This document shows, in pieces, positions 56,167 to 63,864 of a stretch of 64,000 nt of DNA. Source of the stretch: Pseudoalteromonas neustonica. Lineage in GTDB: Bacteria; Pseudomonadota; Gammaproteobacteria; Enterobacterales; Alteromonadaceae. Under the pieces are notes generated by a model. It was not told where the DNA came from. It saw only the letters and a list, made by a program, of their open reading frames with translations, and did no database searches. How positions within the stretch are numbered: the stretch's first letter is position 1; each line of letters begins with the position of its first letter. The DNA lies in NCBI RefSeq assembly GCF_001653135.1, contig NZ_BDDS01000002.1, positions 523,809-587,808 of the forward strand, given 5' to 3'. Made by a program: the position numbers and the translations under genes.

Positions 56167-57450
56167 ATGTGCATTTTGAATACCCTAGAAGATCTTCGCG
56201 CTGGTAAATTAGCTGGTGCAACACGTCTACAACTAGTTGAAGAGTTAACCACATTTCCAGACGAAATTTTCACCCTTGCCGATACCCTCGAAGTACTCGA
56301 TTTATCAAACAATAACTTAGCTGACTTACCTGATGAATTTGCTAGCCTCGTAAAACTAAAACGCGTGTTTTTATCATTTAATCAGTTTAAACATATTCCG
56401 GCAGTATTATCTAAATGCCCTTCGCTTATTATGATTGCGTTTAAAGGCAATCAAATAACTGAATTTGCAGAGCATAGTTTGCCAACCTCAACCCAGTGGT
56501 TAATATTAACTGACAACCATATTGAACAGTTACCTGAGTCTTTTGGCGAACTTACGCAGCTTCGTAAACTGGCTCTGGCAGGTAATCGACTAACAACCTT
56601 GCCATGCAGTATGCAACACTGCAAAAGCCTTGAGCTGGTGCGCTTATCAGCCAATAACTTAACCCATATTGATGACTGGTTATTTGAATTACCAAAACTC
56701 ACATGGCTTGCATTTGCAGGTAACGACTTTAATAAAGCCCAAAGTTTACAGCAAGTATCACTCACTGAAGCTCAGCTTGAAGCGTTTTCTTTAGTTGAAC
56801 AAATTGGTGAAGGCGCATCAGGCATAATTCATTTAGCTAAATGGCAAAACAATGATGTCGCGTTAAAGCTATTTAAAGGCGCGATCACGAGTGATGGCTA
56901 CCCGCTTGACGAAGTTAGTTGCTGTTTGCAAGCCGGCGAGCACAATAATCTTATAAACGTACTTGCTTATATCAATAACCCTCTGCAACTTGGCTTGGTT
57001 ATGGAGTTGATCAGTAAAGATTATCAAAATCTTGGTTTACCACCATCACTTGAAACCTGCACCCGCGATACTTTTACCAAAAACACTGACTTTAGTGCAA
57101 ATGAAATTACCTTAATTGCACAGCAGATGATCCATACACTTGCCCATTTACATGCTAACAACATAAGTCATGGCGATGTATACGCGCATAATATTATGGT
57201 AAACGCAGACCATAACGTGCTTTTTGGCGATTTTGGTGCCGCAACAAATTTGACGGCATTAACCGACTATCAACGTAAGCAAATGCAGCTTATTGAAGTA
57301 AGAGCGATTGGCTGTTTGATAGATGATTTACTTAATGTATGCAATGAAGTAAGTGCAAGGGTCGATCACTTAGTGATAATTGCGCAGCAGTCTATGAATA
57401 CAGATATTACAAAGCGATTAACACTTACAGCGCTTACTGAAAAACTATAA
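56167..57450 (+). CDS. Leucine-rich-repeat protein kinase
   Basis: A 427-residue protein fusing about seven leucine-rich repeats (residues 25-190, with units such as LEVLDLSNNNLADLPDEF) to a eukaryotic-like kinase domain (about 215-420). The kinase has a glycine loop (QIGEGASGIIHLAKW), the lysine in VALKLF, the catalytic loop HGDVYAHNIMV in place of HRDLKxxN, and a DFGAAT metal motif. Catalytic Asp and Asn are kept, so it should be active. There is no signal peptide, so it is cytosolic. An in-frame TTG at 56176 is a possible later start. The target is unknown. Confidence 0.82.
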   Translation: MCILNTLEDLRAGKLAGATRLQLVEELTTFPDEIFTLADTLEVLDLSNNNLADLPDEFASLVKLKRVFLSFNQFKHIPAVLSKCPSLIMIAFKGNQITEFAEHSLPTSTQWLILTDNHIEQLPESFGELTQLRKLALAGNRLTTLPCSMQHCKSLELVRLSANNLTHIDDWLFELPKLTWLAFAGNDFNKAQSLQQVSLTEAQLEAFSLVEQIGEGASGIIHLAKWQNNDVALKLFKGAITSDGYPLDEVSCCLQAGEHNNLINVLAYINNPLQLGLVMELISKDYQNLGLPPSLETCTRDTFTKNTDFSANEITLIAQQMIHTLAHLHANNISHGDVYAHNIMVNADHNVLFGDFGAATNLTALTDYQRKQMQLIEVRAIGCLIDDLLNVCNEVSARVDHLVIIAQQSMNTDITKRLTLTALTEKL

Positions 57451-57454
57451 CAAT

Positions 57455-57489
57455 AATACACGGCTTACTTAACGTGTAAGCCGTGTATT
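57455..57489 (+). terminator. Hairpin after the LRR-kinase gene
   Basis: AATACACGGCTTAC and GTAAGCCGTGTATT pair perfectly over 14 bases around TTAACGT, right after the stop. There is no long T run, so it may be a weak terminator or an RNA-end stabiliser. Confidence 0.6.
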
Positions 57490-57620
57490 AGGTTCAAATA
57501 TCTGGCTTTAGCTAAATCATGAATTATACCAATCAGAGCGAGAACGAGCCCTCACAAAGTGTCTATCACAATAAACAATAAGTGAGCCTTCCATTTTAAT
57601 ACACTAGTTTAAAATATTTT

Positions 57621-57702
57621 GACTAAACCACCTCAAGATACAGGATTAAGCGTTATTGATTTTAATTCCAACGACGCTCTCATCTTGAGATTGCGGGGTA
57701 TA
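57621..57702 (-). repeat. 82-bp compact member of MITE family A
   Basis: On the minus strand it starts TATACCCCGCAATCTCAAG and ends with CTTGAGGTGGTTTAGTC, matching the ends of the 265-bp element at 23911-24175. In between it keeps GTTGGAATTAAAA and AAAATCAATAACGC of that element but has neither hairpin. It lies between the convergent kinase and hydrolase genes, in a 255-base gap otherwise holding a hairpin and A/T-rich spacer. Confidence 0.65.
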
Positions 57703-57705
57703 TAC

Positions 57706-58734
57706 TTAACGCGATAAAAACTTCAACATAGCGCGATTTACTTGTTCAGCCTGATCAACCGTTAAAAAGTGCCCCGCATTTTTTATTTGCTTGGTGTGTC
57801 CCTGCACCAGTATTTTCTTGGCCCGCTCAAGGCTATCATTGTTGTTCATCATATCATTATCACCGATTAAAACTAATGTCGGTAAAGTAATCTGTTGCAA
57901 CTGCTGATCCGAAAATGGTCGTAGTTCGGTTATCAAACCCGGAACAGGATCATCCTCAAGTGCTGCTACATATTGATCTAAATAAATTGGGTTAATCATA
58001 TGTGGCCGGCTTGACACACTTTGTAAGCTCTCTTGCACTTCATTGCGATCAGGATTGATAGTAAAAAAAATGCTCGCCAGCAAGTCGCCACTTAATTCTA
58101 TCCAACCAAAGGTTTGCGCAGGACTTAGTAGCACCAAGCGCTGAATACGCGACTTTTCCCGGGTAGATTCAGCTAGAGTAATGGCGACCGCTTGCCAACC
58201 ACCACGAGATGCACCTACCAGATGCAAAGAACTCAACTGCAAACGGTCAAATAACTCTTGATACCAACTTACCACCTGCTCCATATCGCTAATATCTGCA
58301 CTTGCACGTGACCCGCCAGAGCCGAGCAGATCATCAATTGCATAAACGCGATAGTGTTCTGCCAGCGCGGCAATATTAGGGTACCACATGGCTGAATTGG
58401 CGTGCATACCGTGCAACAGAACCAACGGCTCAGCATCAGCGGGACCTGCTACAATAACCCGAGCTTGACCGAGAGAAGTCGGTACACTCAACTCACGATA
58501 AGCGATTGGCCACAAGCTAAGCGCACGTTGATAAAGTTCAGCATTAGACAACTGACTGGCCGATTGTTGTTGTAACTTAACATTCTCAGCGTGACGATCT
58601 GGCAATAAATACGCCGCTTCAGCCGAGATTATCTCAACTTTATCATCAAACCAATCACAGCCCCCCAGAATGACCAGCACAGTCAATATTACTAATGCCC
58701 TTATCAGGCTAATCATCTGCATACTTATTGTCAT
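57706..58734 (-). CDS. Alpha/beta-hydrolase lipoprotein
   Basis: A 342-residue protein with a hydrophobic leader and lipobox ILGGC (Cys26), so anchored to a membrane on the periplasmic side. The hydrolase fold begins near residue 90: oxyanion-region histidine in VLLHGMHANSAMW, nucleophile serine in LVGASRGGWQAVAI, acid in IGDNDMMNN, and histidine in NAGHFLTVDQAEQ. An AGGAG site precedes the ATG at 58734. It is likely an esterase or lipase-like enzyme; the substrate is unknown. Confidence 0.82.
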   Translation of the reverse strand: MTISMQMISLIRALVILTVLVILGGCDWFDDKVEIISAEAAYLLPDRHAENVKLQQQSASQLSNAELYQRALSLWPIAYRELSVPTSLGQARVIVAGPADAEPLVLLHGMHANSAMWYPNIAALAEHYRVYAIDDLLGSGGSRASADISDMEQVVSWYQELFDRLQLSSLHLVGASRGGWQAVAITLAESTREKSRIQRLVLLSPAQTFGWIELSGDLLASIFFTINPDRNEVQESLQSVSSRPHMINPIYLDQYVAALEDDPVPGLITELRPFSDQQLQQITLPTLVLIGDNDMMNNNDSLERAKKILVQGHTKQIKNAGHFLTVDQAEQVNRAMLKFLSR

Positions 58735-58979
58735 TTTAACTCCTATGAATCATGTCTTATCTAACACAGAAATAGCTTGAATTAAACCTTTGAAATTTAT
58801 CATGGTTAATAATTTTCTGTAACTGTGTGAACTGTTTTACTATGGTTAAGATAAGCACAATAATTATCATCATGGACTAAGAGGTGATGCGAATTTTCCA
58901 CCACTTTGGCCTGTGTGACTTATACGAATGTGCATGTGGTTTAAGCCCAGCCCTATTATTCGAATCATGCTTGTTATAT

Positions 58980-59798
58980 TCAACTTTCGAAGAACTCTCG
59001 TATCTCTTTAACCAATGCTTCTGGTTTTTCTTCGATGACCAAATGTCCAGACTCAGGAACTATAACTAACTTAGAGTCTTTAATTTTACTATGAAGCACG
59101 TGAGCTTGTTCAACAGGGATCCATTGGTCCTCTTCACCCCACAGAATTAATGTAGGTACATCAAAGCTAGATAACTTATCTTGAAATTCATCCGTATACA
59201 TTGAATTTGCTTGAGCTATTTGCCTATAAAAAGCTTTCTTACCTTCATCTCCAGACCAAGGGCGGAGAATACCGTCAATTGCTTCCTGAGATAATGGCTG
59301 ATATGACGCTGTTTTTATGTATGCTTGAACGATTGCTGAATGAATGAAATCAGGTACTCCTGCAAAGGCTGCTTCATGCTTTTCAATATGTTTAAAAAAT
59401 GGAGAGCCCCAAGGAGATAATGCAACTGGATCAATTACGACTATCTTTTTGTACTTTCGTTGATTCAGCAAGTAGTTTCTCAGTACTGTCGTACCCCCGA
59501 AATCATGCCCCACAATATAAGGTAACTTTAACTGCCAATGATCTATTAATGAATCTAATAGTTGATTTTGTACTTTTAAAGATACATCCGCATCACCTTT
59601 ATCTGATTCACCATAACCTAGTAAATCAAAGTAATAGACTGTGTAGTCGCTTGAAAGTGCCTGAATCAAGTGCCTAAGGTTGAAAGATGACCAAGGCGTA
59701 CCATGAACTAAAACAAGAGGCTCTCCTTTTCCTTCAATCCCATATTTCACTTTTCGACCTTGATACTCGAAAGTATAAGGTAAACTCCAAATGTCCAT
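58980..59798 (-). CDS. Alpha/beta hydrolase with aspartate nucleophile (haloalkane dehalogenase/epoxide hydrolase-like)
   Basis: A 272-residue cytosolic protein from the ATG at 59798, chosen because GGAG lies just upstream; a longer frame to 59930 has no good ribosome site. LVLVHGTPWSSFNLRHL is the HG-x-P oxyanion block. The nucleophile elbow is IVGHDFGGTTVL, with Asp99 where most family members have serine, as in haloalkane dehalogenases, epoxide hydrolases and fluoroacetate dehalogenases. WGEEDQWIP and ESGHLVIEE hold the acid and histidine. The substrate is open, but the GHDxGG elbow argues against a simple esterase. Confidence 0.82.
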   Translation of the reverse strand: MDIWSLPYTFEYQGRKVKYGIEGKGEPLVLVHGTPWSSFNLRHLIQALSSDYTVYYFDLLGYGESDKGDADVSLKVQNQLLDSLIDHWQLKLPYIVGHDFGGTTVLRNYLLNQRKYKKIVVIDPVALSPWGSPFFKHIEKHEAAFAGVPDFIHSAIVQAYIKTASYQPLSQEAIDGILRPWSGDEGKKAFYRQIAQANSMYTDEFQDKLSSFDVPTLILWGEEDQWIPVEQAHVLHSKIKDSKLVIVPESGHLVIEEKPEALVKEIREFFES

Positions 59799-60600
59799 CG
59801 TATCTCCTTGAATATGACGCCGCAATATACGGCAAATTTTGCTGGGCTGATTTTTGCCCGCGCAGCAGATTCCCGAATTCATTATGCAAGGACAAAACAA
59901 ATTAGACAGCCACTCTAATTGAAGCAACAAAGCTATTCCACTAAATTTACTTTTTAGGTTATGAATTTACCTTTTATTACTGGGCTGCTTTCATTTCCCC
60001 CATTAAATAAGTTATTAGTACTCTTAAGCCTAAATTACGCGCATAAAAATAACTGCATAATTGCAGTTTTAACTTTTTACTGAGGACTTTTAACTTTATG
60101 CCAGCAGCTTTTCGCTGTTACTGACGTTGCTACGCCGTTTTCTGCTCAAGTGTTCACTGTAACTCTCTTGTGAGGTCGTCCTACCTACTGCGCCATGAAA
60201 TACGCGCGTAAATTGTGTCGTGAGTTTTAACCAGTTTTCTGGGGAGATATTGACTCTTTCTAGTAAAGGTAAATGTGTGCTTTCAATATACCCGCGCTTT
60301 CCTTCTCGTATACAACGCCCTGTTAATTCAATCAGTTCAAGGTAAGATTTAAGTTCAAACGGCAGGCCTTTTGGCATGATTTGACGTGGCATGCCTGAAA
60401 ATCTTAATAGTTGCTTTGGTTGCTGCCTTCTGTTGCGCTTTCTAATCGTTTTTGCACACTCGTATGTGATGACTCTTCTGGCGTGTTTGCCATTTTGGCC
60501 CTGATAGGGTTTAAATCAACGTATGCCATACAGGCTGCTAATGATGCTTCATTAAGAAGCGCTTATGACTGCTTTTTATTTTAAAGAAAGGACCTTCCCA

Positions 60601-60670
60601 CAAAGTTGTAAGGAACAACTTTGAACGCCTTAGGCGGCCCGAAGGGTGAGCGCCATGGACGGCAGCGAAT
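60601..60670 (+). repeat. Structured insert 1 (about 70 bp) in the transposase relic
   Basis: CAAAGTTGT pairs with ACAACTTTG around an AAGGA loop; then come AACGCCTTAGGC, GGCCCGAAGGG (60636-60646) and a GGACGGC segment. It interrupts the transposase right after TGRF, where related proteins continue WEGRFKSQ. It matches insert 2 on the opposite strand in order of parts. Confidence 0.6.
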
Positions 60671-60943
60671 AAAATCGGCCTGTGCAGTTATCTTCTTTAT
60701 TCGCTTTACGCGCAATGTCTTCATTTAATAGCCGCATAAACCAGCTAATACTTGATAGCCGTTCACGGTATTGGTTTACTGTTTGATTAAAAAAGATAAG
60801 TTCAGTTTTACTTAGCTTTTCACCTTGCATGTATTTTTGAGTAAGCAAAGTGCCCTTACAGAGTTTATGCCAACGAATAACAATCGCTTTATCATTTAGC
60901 CGATTCGCTTTTTTATCATCAACATACAACACTAGGTGCGTGT

Positions 60944-61011
60944 ACTTCAGGCGTCCTGCCTTTCGCCCTTCGGGCCAGCTGCGCTGTTGTTAAATGTTCC
61001 TGACATTTTGC
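60944..61011 (-). repeat. Structured insert 2 (about 68 bp) in the transposase relic
   Basis: On the minus strand AAATGT pairs with ACATTT around a CAGGA loop, followed by AACAACAGCGCAGC, GGCCCGAAGGGC and AGGACGCCTGAAGT. It splits the MSNHYH motif of the transposase. The hairpin loop and GGCCCGAAGGG are shared with insert 1 while the stem sequence differs. Confidence 0.6.
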
Positions 61012-61241
61012 TGGTTGCTCATAACAGCATACTCACACACATCAATACAAAATACCTTGCCTAGACTCAGTAGTTTCTCTTCAACCCACCCACTGCGGTG
61101 CTCATAAGACTTCCCTGTAAAACGGTCTTCCCCGCACAAGAAAATTCGGGTTTGTTTTTTGTTTATTTCCTCATTCATTTTCAAATTTCGTCTCTCGTTA
61201 TTGGTCAAATATTAGCTAAAAATAAAAGAAAGCTTGCCTTT

Positions 61242-61280
61242 ATGTAACCTTTAGGTGCCATTGATACCTAAAGGTTACAT
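61242..61280. promoter_or_regulatory. 15-bp perfect inverted repeat upstream of the membrane protein/XRE pair
   Basis: ATGTAACCTTTAGGT (61242-61256) pairs exactly with ACCTAAAGGTTACAT (61266-61280). A partial second copy, TTAGGTATCACGTGTAACCT, follows at 61290-61309. Repeated TGTAACC/GGTTACA half sites next to an XRE operon suggest an operator for autoregulation. Confidence 0.5.
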
Positions 61281-61371
61281 TTGGTGTATTTAGGTATCAC
61301 GTGTAACCTTAAACGCAGTCAACACAATACGACATTAATTCGTCGCCAACAGAAAAGGGATATACACAAAG

Positions 61372-61854
61372 ATGGAAAAATCACTATCAGTACCACCAGA
61401 AACGGAACAACAATATTTAGCAATTACCGGGAGAATCAGTATTGTACTAGCGCTCTTCCTTTTAGCTCAGGTGTTTTTAACAGTAATTAGTGAAAAAAAC
61501 TCAGTTATCTATTGGCTATTAGATGTAATTGTATTTGTGAGTATTATTTATTGTATTGTGTTAGTTCTTAAATCGATGAAATTTGCAAAAAATATATCGA
61601 GTCTAGGTTACTGGGCGCTGAAATTTAACGACGAGTATGTGGATTATGTCAGTTCGTTCAGCTTGCGTGCTACCTGTCACATTATGGTAGTAGGCGGAAT
61701 TTTCCTCGCTTATAGTGGCGACAGCAAGTGGTTTATAGAATTTATAGCTCCCTTTGGGCTTACGGATATGCTTCAAGTATTACTTGGCTTGGCAGCAGCC
61801 ACGCATGGTGTGTTAATTTTGTGGAAACTACGTGAGGAAGGTCTTGATGAATGA
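61372..61854 (+). CDS. Four-helix membrane protein paired with an XRE regulator
   Basis: A 160-residue protein with four predicted membrane helices (IVLALFLLAQVFLTVIS, WLLDVIVFVSIIYCIVLVL, ATCHIMVVGGIFLAYSG, LQVLLGLAAATHGVLIL). I do not recognise a family. It overlaps the downstream XRE gene by eight bases, so the two are translationally coupled. Pairs of a small multi-pass membrane protein and a short XRE regulator are common in accessory DNA; their physiological role is not known to me. Confidence 0.7.
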   Translation: MEKSLSVPPETEQQYLAITGRISIVLALFLLAQVFLTVISEKNSVIYWLLDVIVFVSIIYCIVLVLKSMKFAKNISSLGYWALKFNDEYVDYVSSFSLRATCHIMVVGGIFLAYSGDSKWFIEFIAPFGLTDMLQVLLGLAAATHGVLILWKLREEGLDE

Positions 61855-62050
61855 AGATTTAGACAACCATCTTCACAAACTTAGATTGCAGCATAAAATT
61901 TCTCAGCAAGAGTTAGCAGATGCCATAGGCGTTTCTAGAAAAACCATCAGTACAGTAGAAACCGGGCGTTTTACACCATCGGTGGTAATTGCACTCAGAA
62001 TTTCGGCTTATTTTGCTGTTTCAGTCGAGCAAATATTTACTTTGAGATAA
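61847..62050 (+). CDS. Short XRE-family transcriptional regulator
   Basis: A 67-residue protein that is almost only a helix-turn-helix (KISQQELADAIGVSRKTIST followed by VETGRFTPSVVIALRISAYF), like the YgzD/YozG-type minimal regulators. The ATG at 61847 follows AGGAAGG at five bases and overlaps the membrane-protein stop. It probably controls its own operon through the inverted repeat at 61242-61309. No toxin signature is present in the partner. Confidence 0.85.
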   Translation: MNEDLDNHLHKLRLQHKISQQELADAIGVSRKTISTVETGRFTPSVVIALRISAYFAVSVEQIFTLR

Positions 62051-62168
62051 ATTTCTGGCTCGGGAGCTTTTGAAGATGTATTCAACGACGTTTGAGAACA
62101 ACAAATTATGGGCTTTTGATAAAAAGGGTCTATACACATAATGACTCCCTAATGTCTATTGCCTAAAT

Positions 62169-62193
62169 TAGCCCAACGAATGCTGGGCTATTT
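62169..62193 (+). terminator. Hairpin terminator downstream of the XRE operon
   Basis: TAGCCCA and TGGGCTA pair around an eight-base loop and are followed by TTT. It is 118 bases after the XRE stop; the rest of 62051-62380 shows no gene on either strand. Confidence 0.55.
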
Positions 62194-62384
62194 AAGTATG
62201 GTAACAAACAGCTACAGGTTTTCTACAAATAGCTTATAGATTCTACGATATTAAGTTATCCATGAACTTGGCTGCACGCAGAATGAGATTATATCGGATA
62301 GATTAGTATTGTATTTATCTGCGCTCTACTTGGCACAATGTAACTCATTGGGTGTCTAGCAAACTATGGGCAGTCCACTTATCA

Positions 62385-62771
62385 ACTAACAGTAGATTTA
62401 GATCATTGGATCCGCCGTAGGATAAGAATGTGCTACTGGCGGCAATGGCGCTCTTTCCAAAGGAATAGCCCGTACCAAAGTACGCAGTTTAATGAAATTG
62501 GGTGTTAGCGAGCGACTCGCCATAGCCTGTGGTATCACCAGTACCAAAAGTAGGCGCTTGGAAGCGAAGGCCCTTGTAGAAGCTCAAAAACAAAAGGAAT
62601 TAACATTGCATTAGGCAATGATTACTTAGCGTCACAAGGTTTAGTGTCATTGAAAGATATTTGGATCAATATTCATTACGGGAGATGAACCGCCCATTGC
62701 ACTTCCTGTTAATAAAAAGCGCATGATGGGTAGTGTGGGGGCTGGAGGTTAGAGACCTCCGGCTACCCGAT
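62385..62771 (+). pseudogene. Group II intron relic: reverse transcriptase C-terminus and intron 3' end
   Basis: Three frame-shifted pieces read as the maturase end of a group II intron reverse transcriptase: LDHWIRRRIRMCYWRQWR near 62398-62451, RTKVRSLMKLGVSERLAIAC near 62471-62530, and ALGNDYLASQGLVSLKDIWI to a TGA at 62686-62688. After the stop come GAACCGCCC, then GTGTGGGGGCTGGAGG, a short GGAGGTT/GACCTCC hairpin and CTACCCGAT, the usual 3'-end arrangement of these introns. The catalytic reverse-transcriptase domains and the 5' part are missing. The class cannot be set with certainty. Confidence 0.65.
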
Positions 62772-63061
62772 TAGCTGTTGATTAGTATAAACGCATCGTT
62801 TTCATAGTAATGCATAACAGCACTTAAAAGCTCATTCTGACTATAATCAGGCTTTTGCTCAAGTAAATTACTTTTAATACTTTGAAGATCAGCCACACTA
62901 AGAAAGCTTTTATACCCTTTAGCCACAGGATAAATTGGCTCATCGTCGTCATCTCGTTCTTCTTCCGCATCATCATCGATTATAAGAATCAGTGACGACA
63001 TGCAGATTGAGTTATCAGGATATATATGCATATAGATTCCATTCGAAAGAGTCAATTTCAC
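62771..63061 (-). CDS. Small acidic protein, possible immunity-type or cassette protein
   Basis: A 96-residue cytosolic protein with a very acidic centre (LIIDDDAEEERDDDDEP) and a helical C-terminus (LQSIKSNLLEQKPDYSQNEL, then AVMHYYENDAFI). This ending recalls small immunity-like proteins of the DUF7716 kind, but I am not sure. The stop lies exactly at the intron relic's 3' boundary. It reads in the same direction as yefM-yoeB and may be a second gene cassette. Confidence 0.5.
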   Translation of the reverse strand: MKLTLSNGIYMHIYPDNSICMSSLILIIDDDAEEERDDDDEPIYPVAKGYKSFLSVADLQSIKSNLLEQKPDYSQNELLSAVMHYYENDAFILINS

Positions 63062-63114
63062 TCATAACATTTTCAAGATTTGATTCTAATCGCAAAAGAC
63101 CACCCTAGTAAAAA

Positions 63115-63242
63115 CAGCTAACGTCTGCGTAACACGTTTATTACTATGCAAATATACTTGATATTGACGCCTTAAAACGAGAAACACCCGGCAAACTGAG
63201 ATTGCCGGGTGCAATAAATCGTGTTGATGCGATTGTTAACTG
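63115..63242 (-). repeat. attC-like recombination site
   Basis: The outer arms CAGCTAACGTCTGCGTAACACG-like (starting 63115) and CGTGTTGATGCGATTGTTAACTG-like (ending 63242) are imperfect complements with AAC/GTT cores, and they enclose a central hairpin. This is the layout of integron attC sites. The R boxes fit the consensus at six of seven positions. It directly follows the yefM-yoeB genes in their reading direction, as in a gene cassette. No integrase is in the window, so this is a tentative call. Confidence 0.42.
63185..63211 (-). terminator. Terminator of yefM-yoeB within the attC-like site
   Basis: CACCCGGCAA pairs perfectly with TTGCCGGGTG around a seven-base loop; on the minus strand it is followed by TTTCTCGTTTT. 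Confidence 0.7.
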
Positions 63243-63251
63243 CGCTTCAAA

Positions 63252-63512
63252 TTAATAATGATAGCGACAGGAAATTATTGTCAAATGTGCATCATTAACG
63301 GCATAAACTAATCGGTTGGTATCATCAATTCTACGTGACCAAAAACCTGCAAAATTTTCTTTCAATGGCTCAGGTTTACCAATACCTTCGAAGGGAGAAC
63401 GCTTCGCATCAGTAATTAATTTATTGATGCGTTTCAGCGTTTTCTTACCCTGACCTTGCCAATACAAGTAATCATCCCAAGCATCGTCAGTCCAAGCTAA
63501 CATTCGACTCAT
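63252..63512 (-). CDS. yoeB: YoeB-family mRNA interferase toxin
   Basis: An 86-residue toxin that cuts mRNA in the ribosomal A site. WTDDAWDDYLYWQGQGKKTL, RINKLITDAKRSPFEGIGKP, EPLKENFAGFWSRRID and the C-terminal CRYHY (general acid/base histidine and final tyrosine) all match YoeB. It overlaps the antitoxin gene by four bases (ATGA). All known catalytic positions appear intact, so it is probably active. Confidence 0.95.
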   Translation of the reverse strand: MSRMLAWTDDAWDDYLYWQGQGKKTLKRINKLITDAKRSPFEGIGKPEPLKENFAGFWSRRIDDTNRLVYAVNDAHLTIISCRYHY

Positions 63513-63760
63513 TCAAGTAAGCCTCTTTCCGTAATTTGACCGGTATTGTATTGAGCAATTGATTTGTTTAGATGAGCAGCATTAGCTGGAGAACGAGATA
63601 AATAAATCGTTTCCATTAAGCTATTATAATAATCCATAGACATTACAACTGCATCTTCAGAATCTCGACGAGTGATAACTGTGCAGTCCGCATCATTAAC
63701 TACGCCATCAAGAACAGATTTAAGACCATTTCGAGCTTCAGTAAAAGAAACTATACGCAT
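63509..63760 (-). CDS. yefM: YefM-family antitoxin
   Basis: An 83-residue Phd/YefM antitoxin. The N-terminal DNA-binding part has IVSFTEARNGLKSVLDGVV, DCTVITRRDSEDAVVMSMDY and YNSLMETIYLS; the C-terminal tail wraps YoeB. It neutralises YoeB and represses the operon with it. It precedes the toxin gene, and two hexamer-pair operators lie just upstream. Confidence 0.95.
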   Translation of the reverse strand: MRIVSFTEARNGLKSVLDGVVNDADCTVITRRDSEDAVVMSMDYYNSLMETIYLSRSPANAAHLNKSIAQYNTGQITERGLLE

Positions 63761-63779
63761 AATTACCTCTTTGTTGAGT

Positions 63780-63838
63780 TGTACTTAATATTGAACAAGT
63801 CTAAGTCATCAAAACTGAAATGTACAATATATTGCACA
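63780..63838. promoter_or_regulatory. Two YefM-YoeB-type operator pairs
   Basis: TGTACA and TGCACA at 63821-63826 and 63833-63838 are 12 bases apart centre to centre; TGTACT and TGAACA at 63780-63785 and 63792-63797 repeat the same spacing. TGTACA hexamers 12 bases apart are the known YefM-YoeB operator layout in E. coli. The first pair lies closest to the gene. Confidence 0.6.
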
Positions 63839-63864
63839 GGTAACAAAGAAGCAGTTAACGAGGC

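Larger units (their letters stand above)
60096..61208 (-). pseudogene. Disrupted Y1 (IS200/REP-type) transposase
   Basis: Pieces of one transposase lie in order on the minus strand in different frames: RIFLCGEDRFTGKSYEHRSG and CIDVCEYAVMSNQ near 61010-61150; LYVDDKKANRLNDKAIVIRW to NKEDNCTGRF at 60690-60930; ALLNEASLAACMAYVDLNP to about 60430; and LLRFSGMPRQIMPKGLPFEL to the end at 60096. At least two frameshifts and two inserts of about 70 bases break it, one inside the catalytic SNHYH (HUH) motif. The N-terminus is also altered. The protein cannot be active. The family name rests on the VDLNPIRAKM and ENW blocks. Confidence 0.8.

Noticed and set aside
58735..58979. Short open frames between the two hydrolases
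   Set aside because: None has a ribosome site or recognisable product; they overlap the opposite-strand gene end.
59799..59930. Longer start for the GHDFGG hydrolase
   Set aside because: The added residues are cysteine-rich and unlike the family, and the GGAG site lies before 59798. The 59799-60095 spacer otherwise shows no gene.
60990..61208. A possible independent small protein of 72 residues
   Set aside because: Its sequence is the N-terminal portion of the broken transposase and runs into structured insert 2, so it is counted in the pseudogene.
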